Source: CAILZL01 sp049840395
GTDB lineage: Bacteria > Pseudomonadota > Gammaproteobacteria > Steroidobacterales > Steroidobacteraceae
Assembly: GCA_049840395.1 (NCBI GenBank)
Contig: JASGLD010000002.1
Location: 124,001 to 188,000 of the forward strand
Length of the DNA stretch: 64,000 bases
Reading direction: 5' to 3'
Shown in pieces: positions 24,872-33,547 of the stretch. Positions within the stretch are counted from its first letter, which is position 1, and each line of letters starts with the position of its first letter. Made by a program: the position numbers and the translations under genes. Under the pieces are notes generated by a model, which had not been told where the DNA came from, did not search any database, and worked only from the letters and a program-made list of their open reading frames with translations.

Positions 24872-26256
24872 TCTTGCTTGATCTCGGATACGGTTGCCGC
24901 AACTCGGCCTTTACTCACCCGTGCAATGATCTCATCGCCCACCTGCAACTGACTTACATCCAGCACCGCATGTCCCTGTGCATCGCTGACGATGGCATAG
25001 CCACGGGTTAGGGTGGCCAAGGGACTTAAAGTTTCCAAGCTGCGGGTGGCCATCAGTAAACGATTGCGCAGAGCCTCTTGTTGCTCCCGCATCAATGTCT
25101 GCAAAGCGACCTGCAGTTGCTGCAACTGTGCGCGCGCATTGGCAAGTCGCAACACAGGCGATTGTGCCTGCAAGCGCGATGCCTGCGTGCCTAGCAAGCG
25201 CCGCCGTTGTTCGATATCGAATTGCAGTGCACGCAACAAACGTTGTTCCAACTCATCCAGACGCTGTGCGCGTTGCCGCAGTTGCACGCCCGGATGTAAT
25301 TGCTGCAGACGACGTTGCAGCCAGGTAAAGGTTTGCAGATGTTGTTGCAGATGTCGCCGCAGGCCGTTGAGCAAACGACGTTGCAACACGGACAGACTTT
25401 GCAGCCAGGTCTGACAATCGGGCACCACCAATTCGGCTGCGCCGGAGGGGGTGGGAGCACGTACATCGGCAACGAAGTCGGCAATGGTGAAGTCGACCTC
25501 ATGGCCCACGCCGGTGATCAAGGGAATGCGACAATCGAAGATGGCGCGCGCCACCACTTCTTCATTGAACGACCAGAGATCTTCCAGTGAGCCGCCGCCA
25601 CGCGCCACGATCAGCACATCGCAATCCTGGCGTTGATCGGCGAGGCGTATGGCCGCAGCAATTTGCTCGGCTGCACCAGCGCCTTGTACCGGCACCGGAT
25701 AGATCAGTACGGGAATGCTGGGAAAGCGCCGTTTCAGAATATGCAGAATGTCGCGAATGGCTGCGCCGGTGGGCGAGGTGATCACACCGATGCGCTTGGG
25801 CAGGGCCGGCAGCGGCTTCTTGTGTTCGGCCGCAAATAATCCGGCTGCGGCGAGCTTGGCCTTGAGCTGCTCGAACTGGCGGCGCAATGCGCCTTCGCCG
25901 GCTTCCTCCATGACATCGACGATGAATTGATAGTCGCCGCGCGGTTCGTACAGGCTGACCCGGCCGCGTACCAGCACGTGCATGCCGTCCTTGGGCGCGA
26001 AGTTCACCAGCATATTGCGCTGGCGGAACATAGCCGAGCGCAGCTGCGCCGAGTCGTCCTTCAGCGAGAAATACCAGTGACCGGAGGAGGGCCGCGAGAG
26101 GTTAGACAGCTCGCCCTCCAGCCACAGGCTGCCGAAACCGCGCTCCAGCAGCATGCGGGCTTCGCGGTTCAAGCGGCCGGGGGTGTAGATGTCGCGGTCG
26201 TCTTGAGCCGGTTTGCTGGGCGCAGCGGGTGCGGAGAAGTCGAATTCCTGAGTCAT
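24868..26256 (-). CDS. xseA: Exodeoxyribonuclease VII large subunit
   Basis: 462 residues starting at MTQEFDFSAPA; the open frame upstream is only a translated family C repeat. N-terminal OB-fold: GSLWLEGELSNLSRPSSGHWYFSLKDDSAQLR. The catalytic domain follows (ITSPTGAAIRDILHILKRRFP; ARGGGSLEDLWSFNEE; GHEVDFTIADFVADVRAPTPSGAAE), then a long Gln/Leu/Arg-rich coiled coil (about 280-400). With XseB it degrades single-stranded DNA to acid-soluble oligonucleotides in repair. xseA beside guaB, divergent, is a conserved gammaproteobacterial order. Confidence 0.95.
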   Translation of the reverse strand: MTQEFDFSAPAAPSKPAQDDRDIYTPGRLNREARMLLERGFGSLWLEGELSNLSRPSSGHWYFSLKDDSAQLRSAMFRQRNMLVNFAPKDGMHVLVRGRVSLYEPRGDYQFIVDVMEEAGEGALRRQFEQLKAKLAAAGLFAAEHKKPLPALPKRIGVITSPTGAAIRDILHILKRRFPSIPVLIYPVPVQGAGAAEQIAAAIRLADQRQDCDVLIVARGGGSLEDLWSFNEEVVARAIFDCRIPLITGVGHEVDFTIADFVADVRAPTPSGAAELVVPDCQTWLQSLSVLQRRLLNGLRRHLQQHLQTFTWLQRRLQQLHPGVQLRQRAQRLDELEQRLLRALQFDIEQRRRLLGTQASRLQAQSPVLRLANARAQLQQLQVALQTLMREQQEALRNRLLMATRSLETLSPLATLTRGYAIVSDAQGHAVLDVSQLQVGDEIIARVSKGRVAATVSEIKQD

Positions 26257-26293
26257 GAACGGATGATAGAGGAAGGTGGCTGTGATGATCTGC

Positions 26294-26351
26294 GTAGGTC
26301 GGGTTTTATACCCGACTCTGACGGTGTCGTCGGGTATAAAACCCGACCTAC
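26294..26351. repeat. Family C palindromic repeat (GTAGGTCGGG-type)
   Basis: GTAGGTCGGGTTTTATACCCG mirrors the arm CGGGTATAAAACCCGACCTAC. Copies at 35497 and 44843. It sits in the xseA-guaB divergent gap. Confidence 0.85.
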
Positions 26352-26523
26352 AGCGGAGGGGATAACGTCCGGCCGTTTCTATTGTCTCTCCATGGCATGC
26401 CCTCATTCCCCTTCCGTCATTTACCCCGGCCCCCTTGCCACGTACAATGCCGCCCCTTAATTTTTCGGCCCGCTCAACCGCCTCCGCGCTTCAGCTCAGG
26501 CCGACACTAGGCAGGTTGCAGCT

Positions 26524-27996
26524 ATGCGAATTCTCGAGGACGCACTTACTTTCGATGACGTGCTCCTGGTTCCCGCTTATTCCGAGGTGCTGCCGCGCGA
26601 TGTCGACCTGAGCACCCAGCTCAGCCGCAATATCCGCCTGAATATCCCGATGCTGTCCGCCGCCATGGACACCGTCACCGAGGCGCGCCTGGCCATTGCT
26701 CTGGCCCAGGAAGGCGGCATCGGTATCGTCCACAAGAATCTCACCCCCGCCCAGCAGGCCGCCGAAGTGGCCCGCGTCAAACGTTACGAATCCGGCATCT
26801 TGCGCGATCCCATCACCGTGACGCCCGAGACCACGGTGCGCAAGGTGGTCGAGCTGTCGCGCCAGCATGGCGTGTCCGGCTTCCCGGTGGTGCAGGGCAA
26901 GACGGTGGTGGGCATCGTCACCAACCGCGACCTGCGTTTCGAAAGCCGTCTGGACGTGCCGGTGAGCGACATCATGACGCCGCGCGAACGCCTGATCACC
27001 GTCACTGAAGGTGCCGCCTTGGCCGAAGGCAAGGCGCTGATGCACAAGCACAAGCTGGAGCGCGTGCTGGTAGTGAACAACAACTTCGAATTGCGCGGCC
27101 TGATGACCGTCAAGGACATCACCAAGCAGACCACCTTCCCCAATGCGGCGCGCGATGCGCACGGCAAGCTGCGCGTGGGCGCGGCAGTGGGTGTGGGTGA
27201 GGGCACTGAAGAACGCGTCGAACTGTTGGTGAAGGCCGGCGTCGATGCCTTGGTGGTCGATACCGCGCATGGTCACAGCAAGGGTGTGATCGACCGCGTG
27301 CGCTGGGTGAAGAAGAACTTCCCGCAGGTGGATGTGATCGGCGGCAACATTGCCACCGGCGCTGCCGCGAAGGCCTTGGCTGATGCCGGCGCCGATGCGG
27401 TGAAGGTCGGTATCGGTCCTGGCTCCATCTGCACCACCCGTATCGTCACCGGTGTGGGCGTGCCGCAGATTTATGCGGTCGATCAAGTTAGCAAAGCGCT
27501 GAGAGGCAGCGGTGTGCCATTGATTGCCGATGGCGGCATTCGCTTCTCCGGCGATCTGAGCAAGGCCATTGCCGCCGGCGCCGACACCGTGATGATGGGC
27601 GGCACCTTTGCCGGCACCGAAGAAGCGCCGGGCGAAACCATTCTGTACCAAGGTCGCACTTATAAGAGCTATCGCGGCATGGGCTCCATCGGCGCCATGC
27701 AGCAGGGCTCGGCGGATCGTTACTTCCAAGAGAACAACAGCGGCGGCAATCCCAACACCACCAAGCTGGTGCCGGAAGGCATCGAGGGCCAGGTGCCGTA
27801 CAAGGGTTCGGTGGTGCAGGTGATCTTCCAGATGGCCGGCGGCCTGCGTGCTTCCATGCACTACTGCGGCTGCGCCACCATCAAGGAAATGCACGACAAG
27901 GCTGAGTTCGTGAAGATCTCCACCGCCGGCATGCGCGAAAGCCATGTGCACGATGTGCAGATCACCAAGGAAGCGCCGAATTATCGGCGCGAGTGA
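26524..27996 (+). CDS. guaB: IMP dehydrogenase
   Basis: 490 residues. Catalyses the NAD-dependent oxidation of IMP to XMP, the committed step of guanine nucleotide synthesis. N-terminal TFDDVLLVPAYSEVLPRDVDL, two CBS domains inserted at about 93-205, substrate and phosphate sites (VVDTAHGHSKGVID; ADGGIRFSGDLSKAIAAGA) and the catalytic loop GPGSICTTRIV with its Cys. Length is standard. A TACAAT hexamer about 75 bases upstream is a possible -10. guaA follows after a family B repeat, the usual pair for making GMP. Confidence 0.97.
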   Translation: MRILEDALTFDDVLLVPAYSEVLPRDVDLSTQLSRNIRLNIPMLSAAMDTVTEARLAIALAQEGGIGIVHKNLTPAQQAAEVARVKRYESGILRDPITVTPETTVRKVVELSRQHGVSGFPVVQGKTVVGIVTNRDLRFESRLDVPVSDIMTPRERLITVTEGAALAEGKALMHKHKLERVLVVNNNFELRGLMTVKDITKQTTFPNAARDAHGKLRVGAAVGVGEGTEERVELLVKAGVDALVVDTAHGHSKGVIDRVRWVKKNFPQVDVIGGNIATGAAAKALADAGADAVKVGIGPGSICTTRIVTGVGVPQIYAVDQVSKALRGSGVPLIADGGIRFSGDLSKAIAAGADTVMMGGTFAGTEEAPGETILYQGRTYKSYRGMGSIGAMQQGSADRYFQENNSGGNPNTTKLVPEGIEGQVPYKGSVVQVIFQMAGGLRASMHYCGCATIKEMHDKAEFVKISTAGMRESHVHDVQITKEAPNYRRE

Positions 27997-28007
27997 GCGT
28001 GTTCTTT

Positions 28008-28086
28008 GTAGGTTGGGCTGAGTCTTCGAAGCCCAACGTCTTGCTGCGATGATGCTGTTGGGCTGCGAAGACTTAGCCCAACCTAC
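28008..28086. repeat. Family B palindromic repeat
   Basis: GTAGGTTGGGCTGAGTCTTC mirrors an arm ending TTAGCCCAACCTAC. It separates guaB and guaA; despite it the two are probably co-transcribed at least in part. Confidence 0.85.
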
Positions 28087-28102
28087 GTGTAGAAATTATT
28101 GA

Positions 28103-29701
28103 GTGGCAACTGTGGCCGTAACTGAAAATCTCGATATCCATGCCCACAAGATCCTGATCCTGGACTTTGGTGCGCAATACACTCAGTTGATCGCTCGACG
28201 CGTCCGCGAAGCCGGCGTGTACTGTGAGATTCATCCCTGGGATGTCAGCGACGAAGAGGTTCGTAACTTCGGTGCGCGCGGCATCATTCTTTCGGGTGGT
28301 CCCGAATCGGTCACCGACAGCGAGCCACCAAAGTCACCGCAATCCGTATTCGAACTGGGCGTGCCGGTGCTGGGCATTTGCTACGGCATGCAGACCATGG
28401 CGCAGCAACTCGGCGGTCGTGTGGCGCCGGGCAATCATCGCGAATTCGGCTATGCCCAGGTGACGGTCAGCGCACCGTGCAAGCTGTTCGATGATCTGCG
28501 TGATCACATGGATGGCAACGGTCGTGGCCTGCTCGATGTATGGATGAGTCATGGCGACCGTGTCGAATCGCTGCCGCAGGGTTTCGTAGTGGTCGGTGTG
28601 ACACCCAATGCACCATTGGCGGCGATGGCCGATGAGAAGCGCCGCTTCTATGGCGTGCAGTTCCATCCCGAAGTCACGCACACGCTGCAGGGCACGCGCA
28701 TCCTCGAACGTTTCGTGCGCGAGATCTGTGGCTGTGAAGCGCGCTGGGATGCCGGCAACATCATTGCCGATTCCATTCATCGCATTCGCGAGCAAGTGGG
28801 TTCGGATCACGTGCTGCTCGGTCTATCGGGCGGTGTAGATTCATCGGTGGTAGGTGCGCTACTGCATCGTGCCATCGGGAAGCAGCTCACCTGCGTGTTC
28901 GTCGATCACGGCCTGTTGCGTGAAGGCGAGGGCGATCAGGTGATGGCCACCTTCGCCGAACACATGGGTGTGCGCGTGATTCGCGTCAATGCCGAAGAAC
29001 GTTTCCTCACTGCATTGAAGGGCGAGGTCGATCCCGAGCGTAAGCGCAAGATCATCGGTCGTCTGTTCGTGGAAGTATTCGAAGAAGAGTCGGCCAAGCT
29101 GGATGGTACGCGCTGGCTGGCGCAGGGCACCATCTATCCCGATGTCATCGAGTCTGCCGGCAGCAAGACCGGCAAGGCGCATGTGATCAAGAGCCATCAC
29201 AACGTCGGCGGTCTGCCCGAGAAGATGAAGCTCAAGTTGCTCGAACCTTTGCGCGAACTGTTCAAGGACGAAGTACGCCGCATCGGCGTCGAGCTCGGTC
29301 TGCCGCGCACCATGGTGTATCGTCATCCCTTCCCAGGTCCAGGTTTGTCCGTACGTATCCTCGGTGAAGTGACCAAGCAGTACGCCGATCTGCTGCGTAA
29401 AGCCGATCACATCTTTATCGAAGAGCTGTACAAGCACGATCTTTACGACCGTACCTCGCAAGCCTTCGCGGTATTCCTGCCGGTGCGTTCCGTGGCCGTG
29501 ATGGGCGATGGTCGTCGTTACGATTACGTGATTGCATTGCGTGCGGTGGAAACCATCGACTTCATGACCGCGCACTGGGCGCGTCTGCCGTACGAGTTCC
29601 TGGATCATGTCTCACGCCGCATCTGCAACGAAGTACGTGGCATCTCGCGCGTCACCTACGACATCAGCAGCAAGCCGCCTGCGACGATTGAGTGGGAATA
29701 A
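28103..29701 (+). CDS. guaA: GMP synthase (glutamine-hydrolysing)
   Basis: 532 residues from a GTG start (a second GTG nine bases on is possible). Converts XMP, ATP and glutamine to GMP. N-terminal class I amidotransferase: ILDFGAQYTQLIARRVRE, nucleophile Cys in GICYGMQTM, His/Glu in FHPEVTHT. Then the ATP pyrophosphatase domain with the P-loop-like GLSGGVDSSVV, and the C-terminal dimerisation domain ending KPPATIEWE, the invariant end of GuaA. A strong hairpin follows the stop. Confidence 0.97.
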   Translation: MATVAVTENLDIHAHKILILDFGAQYTQLIARRVREAGVYCEIHPWDVSDEEVRNFGARGIILSGGPESVTDSEPPKSPQSVFELGVPVLGICYGMQTMAQQLGGRVAPGNHREFGYAQVTVSAPCKLFDDLRDHMDGNGRGLLDVWMSHGDRVESLPQGFVVVGVTPNAPLAAMADEKRRFYGVQFHPEVTHTLQGTRILERFVREICGCEARWDAGNIIADSIHRIREQVGSDHVLLGLSGGVDSSVVGALLHRAIGKQLTCVFVDHGLLREGEGDQVMATFAEHMGVRVIRVNAEERFLTALKGEVDPERKRKIIGRLFVEVFEEESAKLDGTRWLAQGTIYPDVIESAGSKTGKAHVIKSHHNVGGLPEKMKLKLLEPLRELFKDEVRRIGVELGLPRTMVYRHPFPGPGLSVRILGEVTKQYADLLRKADHIFIEELYKHDLYDRTSQAFAVFLPVRSVAVMGDGRRYDYVIALRAVETIDFMTAHWARLPYEFLDHVSRRICNEVRGISRVTYDISSKPPATIEWE

Positions 29702-29733
29702 ATCAACACTTAGTGATCGTAATAACTAATTGT

Positions 29734-29783
29734 AGGGCGACGTGGGTGAACCATTTCCTTTGGTCACATGCGTCGCCCTTTTC
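29734..29783 (+). terminator. Intrinsic terminator after guaA
   Basis: AGGGCGACG (29734-29742) pairs with CGTCGCCCT (29771-29779) and is followed by TTTTCGTTTT. It lies between guaA and the arsC-like gene. Confidence 0.75.
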
Positions 29784-29802
29784 GTTTTAAAGGTCTCACG
29801 TC

Positions 29803-30162
29803 GTGGTCGACATCACCATCTATCACAATCCCGCCTGTGGTACTTCGCGCAGCGTGCTGGAGTTGCTCCGCGAGCGCGGCATCGAACCCACCATCATTGA
29901 ATATCTCAAGAATCCACCTGACCGTGACACTTTGGTGAGTTTGATTAAAGCCAGTAGCCTGTCAGCACGTGAAGTGCTGCGCATCAAAGGTTCGCCCTAT
30001 GAAGAGCTGGGCTTGGCCGAATCCAAGTGGAGTGATGAGCAGCTAATCGATTTCATGATGCAACATCCCATCCTGATCAATCGCCCCATCGTGGTGACGC
30101 CCAGGGGCGTGCGACTATGCCGTCCTAAAGAGATCGTGTTGGAAATACTGCCTGAAGCGTAG
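29803..30162 (+). CDS. arsC: Arsenate reductase (glutaredoxin-type) family protein
   Basis: 119 residues from a GTG start. ArsC thioredoxin-like fold: catalytic loop YHNPACGTSRSVLELL with Cys12, FPTIIEYL-like strand, and the cis-Pro region HPILINRPIVVTPRGVRLCRP with the arginines that bind arsenate. It would reduce arsenate to arsenite with glutathione and glutaredoxin. There is no arsB or arsR nearby, so it may serve another thiol role; chromosomal stand-alone copies are common. Confidence 0.9.
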   Translation: MVDITIYHNPACGTSRSVLELLRERGIEPTIIEYLKNPPDRDTLVSLIKASSLSAREVLRIKGSPYEELGLAESKWSDEQLIDFMMQHPILINRPIVVTPRGVRLCRPKEIVLEILPEA

Positions 30163-30188
30163 CGGCATTTATCTGTTACCGTAGCGAC

Positions 30189-30785
30189 ATGTCAGATCAA
30201 TTCATGTTGCCGGGGCTTGAGCCGCCGCCCAAAATCACCGATAGATTGTTCTTCGCCGTCATGCCGGATGAGCAGGCGATTGCGCGCATTACGCAACTCA
30301 CTCGGCAATTGAGTCGCGACCATGGTCTGCAGGGCAGGCCCATCGATGTATCGCGTCTGCATATCACGCTGCTGTTTCTCGGTGATCATCCTGGACTGTC
30401 GAAGACCTTGCTGACGGCGGCCAATCAAGCTGCAGCGGCAATTCAACAGCCGGTATTTGCCACTCGCTTTAATCGCGTAGTGAGCTTTGCAGGCAGCAAG
30501 GATCACCGTCCGTTGGTGTTGCTGGGTGAGGAGGATCATGCCTTGCCACAGCTGCACAAAACCTTGCTGACCTCCGTACAGAAGCAAGGCATCACGCTGC
30601 CGCGCACCTCCGCGTTCAAGCCGCATCTCACCTTGCTTTACGATGGCGTCGGGGTGCCGGAAACGGAGATTGAACCTATCGAGTGGCAGGTGCGGGAGTT
30701 TGTGCTGCTGCACAGTCATATTGGGCGCGGTGGTACGTATGAAGTGTTGGGACGCTGGTCGCTGCAGGGACAATGTCAGGCTTGA
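30189..30785 (+). CDS. thpR: RNA 2',3'-cyclic phosphodiesterase
   Basis: 198 residues. Two-His phosphoesterase fold of the bacterial 2'-5' RNA ligase family: paired HxT motifs SRLHITLLFLGDH and FKPHLTLLYDG, N-terminal RLFFAVMPDEQ. The enzyme opens 2',3'-cyclic phosphates on RNA ends. Length is typical. It starts 26 bases after the arsC-like gene and may share its transcript. Confidence 0.9.
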   Translation: MSDQFMLPGLEPPPKITDRLFFAVMPDEQAIARITQLTRQLSRDHGLQGRPIDVSRLHITLLFLGDHPGLSKTLLTAANQAAAAIQQPVFATRFNRVVSFAGSKDHRPLVLLGEEDHALPQLHKTLLTSVQKQGITLPRTSAFKPHLTLLYDGVGVPETEIEPIEWQVREFVLLHSHIGRGGTYEVLGRWSLQGQCQA

Positions 30786-30818
30786 TTTTCAAGCTTGATA
30801 ATTAAAAGTTTCTCGAAT

Positions 30819-30888
30819 GTCATTCCCGCGCAGGCGGGAATCCAGTTGTACTCGTGTTTTACTGGATGCCCGTCTACACGGGCATGAC
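30819..30888. repeat. Family D palindromic repeat (CCCGCG...CGCGGG-type)
   Basis: GTCATTCCCGCGCAGGCGGG, then AATCCAGT, spacer, ACTGGATGCCC and a second hairpin ending GGGCATGAC. This is the widespread ATTCCC/GGGAAT type of small repeat. Copies at 35577 (half) and 61731. Confidence 0.8.
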
Positions 30889-30933
30889 GAAATTTGAGTG
30901 CGAAAGTAATCTTGAGATACTTATAGATAACTC

Positions 30934-32058
30934 ATGACAGCCATACACACGTACCTCAAGGCCTTCTGGCCCAGCCCTTTAAAAGTCGATGCGCGCGAGC
31001 GTTGGCGTGCCGTGGGCGGTGCGGCCATCGGCATCTTGATCGCAGGATTGTTGAGTCGTTGGGCAGGTCAGTCGCTATCGTTTGCGACGTGGCTGGTTGC
31101 ACCCCTGGGCGCCAGTGCGGTGTTGGTGTTCGCCGTGCCTGCCAGTCCGCTGGCGCAACCTTGGTCGGTAGTGGGCGGCAATACGCTGTCGACGCTGGTG
31201 GGCATTGCCTGCGTGCTGAACATCAACGACACGGCATTGGCTGCAGCAGCGGCAGTGTCGCTGGCGATTGCTTTGATGTTTTTCATGCGCTGTCTGCATC
31301 CGCCTGGAGGCGCGGCGGCGCTACTAGCGGTGCTCACGCATACCACCGATTTGCACTTCGCCATATTTCCAGTGCTGCTCAATTCGGTGTTGCTGGTGCT
31401 GGCCGGCATCGCCTACAACACGCTGACCGGCAGACGTTATCCGCATACTCAGGCAACCCCCGCACAGTCCACGACTAACTCGCGTTTTAGTTCTGCCGAT
31501 CTTGATGCTGCCTTGAAGCATTACAACCAGGTACTGGATGTCAGTCGCGACGATCTGGAAGACCTGCTGCATCACGCCGAGTCGTCGCTATATCGCCGCA
31601 ACCTGGGCGAACTACGTTGTACCGACATCATGACTCGCGAACCTATTGCGGTGGAGTACGGCACACCCTTGATCGAGGCCTGGGAGTTGATGCGCAAGCA
31701 TCGCATCAAGGCTTTGCCAGTGATCGATAAGTCGCGGCGCATTGTCGGCATCGTGACCGTGGCCGATTTCATGCGCCATGCGGATCTGGATTTACACGAT
31801 GGTCTGGGGTCGCGATTACGTGCGTTCTTAAAGCCCAGCGATGGCTTGCACACCGATAAACCCGAAGCGGTGGGCCAGATCATGACGCGGCAGGTGCGTG
31901 TGGCCAGCGATCAGCGTCATGTGATTGAGCTGGTGCCGTTGTTCTCAGAAGGCGGTCATCATCACATTCCCGTGATCAACGAGGAACGTCGGCTGGTGGG
32001 CATCATCACTGAGTCGGATTTGATGCGGGCTTTGTATAAGGCGGTGCAGCCGGGGTAG
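30934..32058 (+). CDS. HPP-family membrane protein with CBS pair
   Basis: 374 residues. The N-terminal HPP domain (about 10-170) has four to five hydrophobic segments and the family block LVAPLGASAVLVFAVPASPLAQPW plus CLHPPGGAAALLAV, which gives the family its name. Two CBS domains follow (about 228-285 and 310-370) with DIMTREPIAV and QIMTRQVRVAS, likely nucleotide sensors. Family members are linked to nitrite/anion transport in other organisms; the role here is unproven. It is flanked by family D and A repeats. Confidence 0.9.
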   Translation: MTAIHTYLKAFWPSPLKVDARERWRAVGGAAIGILIAGLLSRWAGQSLSFATWLVAPLGASAVLVFAVPASPLAQPWSVVGGNTLSTLVGIACVLNINDTALAAAAAVSLAIALMFFMRCLHPPGGAAALLAVLTHTTDLHFAIFPVLLNSVLLVLAGIAYNTLTGRRYPHTQATPAQSTTNSRFSSADLDAALKHYNQVLDVSRDDLEDLLHHAESSLYRRNLGELRCTDIMTREPIAVEYGTPLIEAWELMRKHRIKALPVIDKSRRIVGIVTVADFMRHADLDLHDGLGSRLRAFLKPSDGLHTDKPEAVGQIMTRQVRVASDQRHVIELVPLFSEGGHHHIPVINEERRLVGIITESDLMRALYKAVQPG

Positions 32059-32089
32059 AGCTAGAGGGTTGAGGAGCGCCCCCAGCAGC

Positions 32090-32130
32090 GCCCCCACCCT
32101 AACCCTCCCCCGTGGAACGGGGGAGGGGAC
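32090..32130. repeat. Family A palindromic repeat (half element)
   Basis: GCCCCCACCCTAACCCTCCC followed by one CCCTCCCCCG/CGGGGGAGGG hairpin. It lacks the right outer arm present at 17873 and 21800. It separates two convergent genes. Confidence 0.75.
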
Positions 32131-32155
32131 TAGAGCTGTGTCCGGGGGATTGGAG

Positions 32156-33430
32156 TTAAGCGCGCTTGACGGCTTTGGGACTGGCTTCAGGCGCAAACGA
32201 CAAAGGACGTTCGCCTTGCTCATCGCGGATGCAGGTGGGCAGGCCGATTTGATTGAGCAGGTGCAGGAAGGGGCGGGGTGGCAGTTCTTCCACGTTCACC
32301 ATCTTCTTCACGTCCCAGGTGCCATCGGCAATCAGCAGAGCTGCGGCCACTGCCGGTACGCCGGCGGTGTACGAAATGCCCTGGCTGCCCACTTCGGCAT
32401 AGGCTTCGGCATGATCGGCCACGTTGTAGATGAACACTTCGCGCGGCTTGCCATCCTTCGTGCCCTTGACCAGATCACCGATGCAGGTCTTGCCTTTATA
32501 CGTGGGGGCGAGCGATGAAGGATCGGGCAGCAGCGCTTTGACGACCTTCAAGGGCACCACTTGCTGACCTTCAGCAGTGGTGATGGGTTGCTCCGACAAC
32601 AGGCCGAGATTCTTCAGTACGGTGAACACATTGATGTAGTGATCGCCGAAACCCATCCAGAAGCGGATGTTGGGCACATTGAGATTGCGCGACAACGAGT
32701 GAATCTCATCGTGGCCGGTCATGTAAGTGGTGGACGGGCCGACCACGGGCAGATCCCATACCTGCTTCACTTCGAACATCTTGTTGGTGGTCCACTGACT
32801 GTTCTGCCAGGAGTAAACGACACCGGTGAACTCGCGGAAGTTGATCTCCGGATCGAAGTTGGTGGCGAAGTACTTGCCATGGCTGCCGGCATTGATGTCG
32901 ATGATGTCGATGGAATCGATACTGTCGAAGTATTCATCGCGCGCCAACGCGGCATAGGCATTGACGATGCCCGGATCGAAGCCCGCGCCCAGCACCGCGG
33001 TGATGCCTTTCGCGGCACACAGCTCGCGACGCTTCCATTCATAGTTGCCATACCACGGCGGGCTTTCGCAGATCTTCAATGGATCTTCATGAATGGCGGT
33101 GTCGATGTACGCCGCGCCGGTGTCGATGCAGGCCTGCAGCACCGACATGTTGACGAACGAAGCGCCGACATTGATGACGATCTCGCTGCGGGTGCTGAGA
33201 ATCAGTTGCTTGGTGGCTTCGATATCCAGCGCGTCGAGCTTGTGCGCGGCGATGAAGCCCTTGGTTTTAAGGCTATGTTTCTCGTGAATAGAATCGACGA
33301 TCTTCTGGCACTTGGCCACGGTTCTCGAGGCAATATTGATATTGCCCAGGACATCATTGTGCTGTGCGCACTTATGAGCCACGACCTGCGCGACGCCACC
33401 GGCGCCGATGATCAGTACGTTCTTTTTCAT
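32156..33430 (-). CDS. Carboxynorspermidine/carboxyspermidine dehydrogenase
   Basis: 424 residues starting at MKKNVLIIGAGGVAQ (an ATG 18 bases earlier is less likely). Saccharopine-dehydrogenase fold: Rossmann motif IGAGGVAQVVAHKC, AGFDPGIVNAYAALA and the late SYTAGVPAVAAALLI. With nspC directly upstream the best match is the enzyme that condenses aspartate semialdehyde with a diamine to carboxynorspermidine or carboxyspermidine using NADPH. That is the alternative route to spermidine or norspermidine. The gap to nspC is about 117 bases. Confidence 0.9.
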   Translation of the reverse strand: MKKNVLIIGAGGVAQVVAHKCAQHNDVLGNINIASRTVAKCQKIVDSIHEKHSLKTKGFIAAHKLDALDIEATKQLILSTRSEIVINVGASFVNMSVLQACIDTGAAYIDTAIHEDPLKICESPPWYGNYEWKRRELCAAKGITAVLGAGFDPGIVNAYAALARDEYFDSIDSIDIIDINAGSHGKYFATNFDPEINFREFTGVVYSWQNSQWTTNKMFEVKQVWDLPVVGPSTTYMTGHDEIHSLSRNLNVPNIRFWMGFGDHYINVFTVLKNLGLLSEQPITTAEGQQVVPLKVVKALLPDPSSLAPTYKGKTCIGDLVKGTKDGKPREVFIYNVADHAEAYAEVGSQGISYTAGVPAVAAALLIADGTWDVKKMVNVEELPPRPFLHLLNQIGLPTCIRDEQGERPLSFAPEASPKAVKRA

Positions 33431-33547
33431 TTGAAAGCCAACCTCCAACAGTTAGTCAAACAACCAGATGTACATCTACTGGACCATGAGGGGCATCTGG
33501 AATCACCCTCACTTTGTTCCTTCTCCTAGAGGGAGAAGGTCCGATTC

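Noticed and set aside
26257..26406. Possible 50-residue N-terminal extension of xseA
   Set aside because: The extension is a translation of a family C repeat and the family starts at the inner ATG.
24868..26406. Long plus-strand frames rich in Cys and Arg opposite xseA
   Set aside because: Antisense shadows of the Gln/Leu/Arg-rich coiled coil; composition explains the open frames.
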